NCBI GenBank assembly: GCA_029964075.1
Contig: CM057144.1
Location: forward strand, 2,007,281-2,071,280
Direction of reading: 5' to 3'
Origin: Patiria pectinifera
Lineage: Eukaryota > Echinodermata > Asteroidea > Valvatida > Asterinidae
DNA length: 64,000 nucleotides
Part shown: piece by piece, positions 60,401 to 64,000 of the stretch
Position numbering within the stretch: the stretch's first letter is position 1
How the letters are laid out: each line of letters starts with the position of its first letter
Translations under genes and position numbers: made by a program
The notes under the pieces: model-generated
Told to the model about the DNA's origin: nothing
Seen by the model: the letters and a program-made list of their open reading frames with translations, nothing else
Database searches by the model: none

Positions 60401-62477
60401 ACGAAATTAAATGTAATCAGCTTTGTTGCGAAAATTATCAGATTCGGGTGTGAGTCGAACCGTGCTGCCATTATTCTTTTTGTGCGGTTTTTGGAGGAAG
60501 CTGGCTTTGGGCGCGATATGTCAAAGACGCGACGTGCGCTCCGCCGTCGACTTTCGGCTCAGACGCGGCGCGGGCCGAGACCGGGTGAAACCTCACGGCC
60601 GGTCCCGCCAACAGCCCCATCGCCCGCTAACACACACTCGCTGCCTTGTGCATTCTGTAATAATGATGTAGCGGAATAACTGCCATCGCGCCCAATCGGG
60701 CGTGTGATCCTTTACACAATTGTCCTTCGTGTTATTTACAATGTACTTCGTATGATTTTTTTTCCTCTTGCTCTCGAGGGACGACTCCAATATAATCAGA
60801 ATATTTCGCAGCAACCGTCTGATCAGGCGTAATTACACGACCCATTGTGTTACGGCTGTGACCCCAAGTTCACTCTGACACCACCGGTCTCTTTATACCG
60901 CTGTATTTTTACAGTTGCTAGCAGACCCGCTCAATGATGCTGGCCATTATTTTCCTCCTTATATTTTTGCAAGTCTTTCAATCAGAAACCAGTGGACCTG
61001 AAGTTGAGACACGGAGCGGGGGTAGAAAATGATCCAATCTAAGCGATCGAGTGGACACTTTTTCTCGGGATAAATTAATGAGGCTTATAGGCAAGGCAAC
61101 AGTAATATTACGTGGGCCATTTGGGGCTTGGCTAAAATACCTTATGGTCGTTCTACAGTCGTATTTTTGTGTATACAGGGAAAGCTTGATGTGTTGTCTG
61201 TGGGTAGAGAACATTCGTTGATTAGTTGATCAAAACCTTATTTCATTGTCTTTTGTCGTACCTGGTTTATTCAAGTGGCTATCCGGGGAAATTTAGACCG
61301 GTGCAATGCGGAAAAGCAAAGACAGAAATTTCTTTTACTTATAAGTTTTGCCCGAACAAAAAAAGTTGTTTGCGTTTAAAATCCTTCTGGCAGGTTTCCA
61401 GAATCCACTTCTTGCCAGGGCTTTTAGAATCAAGTACAGACTTAAATGTTGTTATCATATTTTGGAAAACAATCAAATAATGACTTCAAGTAAACAGGTT
61501 TAGCTGGGCGTATAACTGCACCTGAATTTCTTGTCAGGATTATGCAATACAGAGAATGGAAGTCTAAGTGAGAGCTAAAAGGACCGGAATCTTTTAGCTT
61601 GTTTGTAGAAACTTCATTTCAAATCAGTGTTCAGGAACGAGACAAACCAGCGATTAATATAGTTAATTGATATTGTGAGTCTTCTTTTTTATTATTAAAT
61701 TCGCCACTCAAAGTGATGGCTACATTAAGCAAAGTGAAGCATATACAAATAGAACCTCTATGAGTCAGAAAAAGTAAGAAATAGTTCGTTGGTTCGAACC
61801 CCATCCGAGTAATCTTGCTTCTTTTTCTCAAAAGTGAAGTCCTGGAAACTATTGAGTACAACTGCCGAGAATACGTTGCAGTGAAAGGCAAAACCCGGTT
61901 TTACAATATTGTTCAGCAAGTCATTTACCGTGTGTTTTTGTATTTTGCATTTTCAGGAGAGAAGCCGTTCAAGTGCGAGTTCGATGGCTGCGATCGTCGC
62001 TTCGCCAACTCCAGCGATCGCAAGAAGCACTCCCACGTCCATACTTCGGACAAGCCTTACAACTGCAAGATGCGAGGCTGTGATAAGAGCTACACCCACC
62101 CCAGCTCCCTCCGGAAACACATGAAGGTCCACAGCAAGTCTCCCCCACCCCCGGGGGTCTTCGAGCCGGCTGCCACCTCCCCTACCACCTCCTCCGACTC
62201 CTCCCAGTCCCAGGGTGGGGGCGGTGGGGGCGGGGGACAAAGCGGTGGGGGTCAGAGCGGAGGAGCGCCTAGCGCGGGGCTGGGTAGCTCCATGCCCCCA
62301 GCACCCAGCTTGTCCAGCAACGCGGGGACCAACCTGAGCGAGTGGTACGTGTGTCAGACGGCCGGGGGAATGCCCACGCCGCCGAGCAACGAACCCTCGC
62401 CCGTCAATAGCGGCAACCATCACTCGCTGAGTTCAAGAATCCCTCCGCACTCCAGCAACAATACGTCAAACTACTGA
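51413..62477 (+). CDS. Zic: Zic family C2H2 zinc-finger transcription factor, two exons (51413-52517 joined to 61957-62477)
   Basis: A 541-residue nuclear transcription factor of the Zic (Gli-related) family, acting in neural, axial and mesodermal patterning. Residues about 130-140 hold a ZOC-like motif ([11 protein letters not shown]) within a His/Met/Ser-rich N-terminus. IKQE at about 265-268 is the conserved sumoylation site before the fingers. Fingers: ZF1 from C269 (CLW, long spacer, then [20 protein letters not shown]); ZF2 from C312 (CFWQNC), forming the tandem CWCH2 unit; ZF3 from C345; ZF4 from C375; ZF5 from C405 to H427. The C-terminus is Pro/Ser/Gly-rich, with LSEWYVC and a final NTSNY. 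Exon 1 ends ACAG|GTAAAC in phase 1; exon 2 starts after TTGCATTTTCAG and restores GEKPF. This is the intron position conserved in many bilaterian Zic genes. ZF1 has CLW where vertebrates have CKW. Start chosen: first ATG, opening [15 protein letters not shown]. Confidence 0.95.
54253..54571. repeat. Dispersed repeat, copy 2 (reverse orientation)
   Basis: Reverse complement of 20346-20651: AGCGCAAACCTCCGCCAAGG at the left, GATCCAGACCCAGATCCGGA in the middle, and CATAACTTCCTTGTCGGAGG at the right. Some divergence from copy 1. Confidence 0.75.
55940..56230. repeat. Repeat rich in AGAGTG/CACTCT motifs
   Basis: Multiple direct and inverted copies of AAAGAGTG, CCACTC and GAGTGGTTTTT over about 290 bp. 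Probably a decayed palindromic transposon; boundaries uncertain. Confidence 0.4.
57139..57383 (+). mobile_element. 3' end of a CR1/L2-type LINE
   Basis: The frame ends [10 protein letters not shown] ... VDLFTAL, like the C-terminus of L2/CR1-clade reverse transcriptase proteins. It is followed by the typical tail GCGCTTTGAATCCTTTGGCA, GAGGCACTCTATAAATTACA and GTCATTATTAT. Heavily 5'-truncated, inside the Zic intron in the sense orientation. Confidence 0.6.
59397..59460. repeat. 22-bp tandem repeat, three copies
   Basis: Unit TTTTTGTTTAATTGCGTCCT + AG; the third copy is changed at a few positions. Confidence 0.8.
59640..59930. promoter_or_regulatory. GC-rich island in the Zic intron (a)
   Basis: CpG-rich (GCGGCGCGCCGCCAG, CGCCCGCCCCTGGGCCCCTC) with a CCAATAACTCCGG segment and no coding content. 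A candidate intronic enhancer by position and composition. Confidence 0.35.
60440..60710. promoter_or_regulatory. GC-rich island in the Zic intron (b)
   Basis: Second CpG-rich block (GACGCGGCGCGGGCCGAGAC), about 700 bp past the first. Two overlapping plus-strand frames are open through it but have no domain; treated as non-coding. Confidence 0.3.
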
Positions 62478-64000
62478 ACTCCAAAATAAAGCACAAACAA
62501 AACTCATCAGTCACCAACCAAATTGAACCATAACTGGTCGACGGAGAGGAGTGCTACAATTTAAACACAAAAACTACGGGTAACGATTGGACAAAACGAT
62601 TGGTAAAAATATCGAACTTTAGGCGGAACCACAGCCGCGACGCCTTCTCGGCTAAAAAGGGCGCCATTCTATAGATTTTGGAGTGAGAGTGTTTGAAGGT
62701 AGAGAAAGCGGCCATGTTGGAGTACAGATCTCCATGTTGAAACTGCCCGGCTTGAGTAGGTGGTGTCTTCTTATTCACTATACACATGAATCGAGACACG
62801 TTTTCCGACCCTCATCCCGTGTGTCTTCATGGTAAAATCATGCTTCGCCAAAGCTGAACTGAACACCAGAGCAAGTCTCCGACATGTTGCCCAAACTGAG
62901 AGAAATTAGAAGAAACTTGAAAGTTAGTTTGATACTTCCGTTTAGAGTCGCTTGTTCGGGTTGAGTCTTAACTGATAGAACGTGACATCAGGTGTGAAAG
63001 TTTGAGGGGGAAACAGGGGTTTCCTTCACGACAACAATTTCTGCACAAGGTTCACCTGCAGAAAACGTTCAGACATTAGTACCGGTGTATGTTCTTTTGA
63101 AAGTTAACGTATTTCAGTGTACTTTGCATTTTGAAAATCAGTACTTTTTTATAGAATTTAACGTAGACGGGATCCACTCGAGGTACTAATTTTTGTCTGG
63201 AAAGGGTATTGGAAAAAAATAAAATTCCCCCGAAAGTCGGATTGTACAGTGTCAAAACTTGAAAACACCGGTACATGGTTTGGAAATTGTGTTCGGTTCC
63301 AACGCTTGAGAACGATCGATTCGGTCAAACCATATGGAATGAATAAGTTTTACGAGTGGGAAGCAGTGACAGTGTTTTGGTTAACGGATTTTAGAGAAAT
63401 GGTCACTCCGTGGTTTCGAAGTATCTTATCTTTTGTATTACCTCTTGCCATAAAGTTCGAAAGCCACAAAAAACTGTGAATATGTCTTGTATAGTGTTTT
63501 TTTTTTAAAGATTTATAATTAAACTATTTGTTCATCAGAGAAGTCCGATTTTTACAACTTTTGTTTTAGCAATCATCAGATCTTTATACAGAGAAGGGAG
63601 GTTTTTTTTTAAAGGTTAGTAATCATTTACTACGCAATAAGTCAAGAGACAATCATGTATTAACCCATGTGCAAACTGTAAACTGTTTCGTTCCTTGTCG
63701 AATATAGTAAAAGGGTAATTTGGGTGGTTTTTCAGTCTGTTGAAAAAAACCTTCAGAGTGGTGACAAAAATCTCAATTTCCACAAATTTTATTTTCTAGA
63801 TTGAGGCATTTTTAAAAGCTATGGTAGGCACATGCCACAGAAACACTGATAACAACCGATTGTCTTTTCTTTTGATTTTACACACGTTTTGGGAACATTG
63901 ACCGATTTTTTTTTACATCCTAGAATAATACCTATAAGTACTCTTTGTCTAGTGCCCTGACGCCTACCCTATAATTCGTGCATTTAGCTGTATACAACCA
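62478..64000 (+). other. Zic 3' UTR and downstream DNA
   Basis: AT-rich with T runs. AATAAA occurs at 62485-62490, only 7 bases past the stop and so probably too close to be used, and again at 63218-63223. No further gene was seen before the window ends. Confidence 0.5.
63218..63223 (+). terminator. Candidate Zic polyadenylation signal
   Basis: AATAAA about 740 bases after the stop codon, giving a plausible 3' UTR length. Confidence 0.4.

Larger units (their letters stand above)
52518..61956 (+). other. Zic intron (9.4 kb)
   Basis: GT-AG intron carrying repeats and two GC-rich islands. Apart from the items listed separately, it is AT-rich with no recognisable exon. Confidence 0.85.

Noticed and set aside
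60242..60679. 145-codon plus-strand frame in the Zic intron
   Set aside because: Overlaps a GC-rich island, a second frame is equally open, and there are no splice signals or domains.
61785..61815. GGTTCGAACCCC resembling a tRNA B box
   Set aside because: No A box, acceptor stem or cloverleaf could be built around it.

Overview
The window looks like nuclear DNA of a marine invertebrate deuterostome, most likely an ambulacrarian such as an echinoderm. This is an inference. It rests on a chordate/echinoderm-style Zic gene, a metazoan DUF3431 gene, AT-rich non-coding DNA, long introns and many short inverted-repeat elements. I see no bacterial, viral or organellar features and no convincing tRNA or rRNA gene.

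Left part (about 0.6-20.1 kb): four small, apparently single-exon genes for type I membrane proteins that look like immune receptors or adaptors. Three are on the minus strand (665-1426, 2397-3068, 5439-6278) and one is on the plus strand (19227-20057). Two have an Ig V-type ectodomain but no intact inhibitory tyrosine motif; one of these carries LQCAEL, one base from the ITIM LQYAEL. The other two have almost no ectodomain but end in an ITIM followed 23-24 residues later by an ITSM. The Ig genes at 665 and 19227 have a TATA box with exact GAAANNGAAA (ISRE/IRF) sites upstream. A DUF3431 gene of two exons (17245-17131 and 14783-14143, minus strand, phase-matched) lies inside this cluster. So does a long inverted-repeat mobile-element complex (6.9-13.3 kb) with a second transposon nested in it. 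Between the arms is a short open stretch resembling the first domain of a class I cytokine receptor.

Middle (about 20-51 kb): a gene-poor stretch. I see foldback MITEs, palindromes, a hAT-like element, a minisatellite, scattered GC-rich islands that may be regulatory, and one TATA-containing promoter-like segment near 38.3 kb. No convincing coding gene was found.

Right part (51.4-62.5 kb): a complete two-exon Zic zinc-finger transcription factor on the plus strand. The intron is 9.4 kb, at the G|EKPF boundary between the third and fourth fingers. Two GC-rich islands in the intron and several upstream are candidate enhancers.

How the parts may work together: the Ig proteins could bind ligands and the ITIM/ITSM proteins could recruit SH2 phosphatases, giving an invertebrate inhibitory receptor/adaptor set under IRF-type control. 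That is a hypothesis from sequence architecture, not a demonstrated system.
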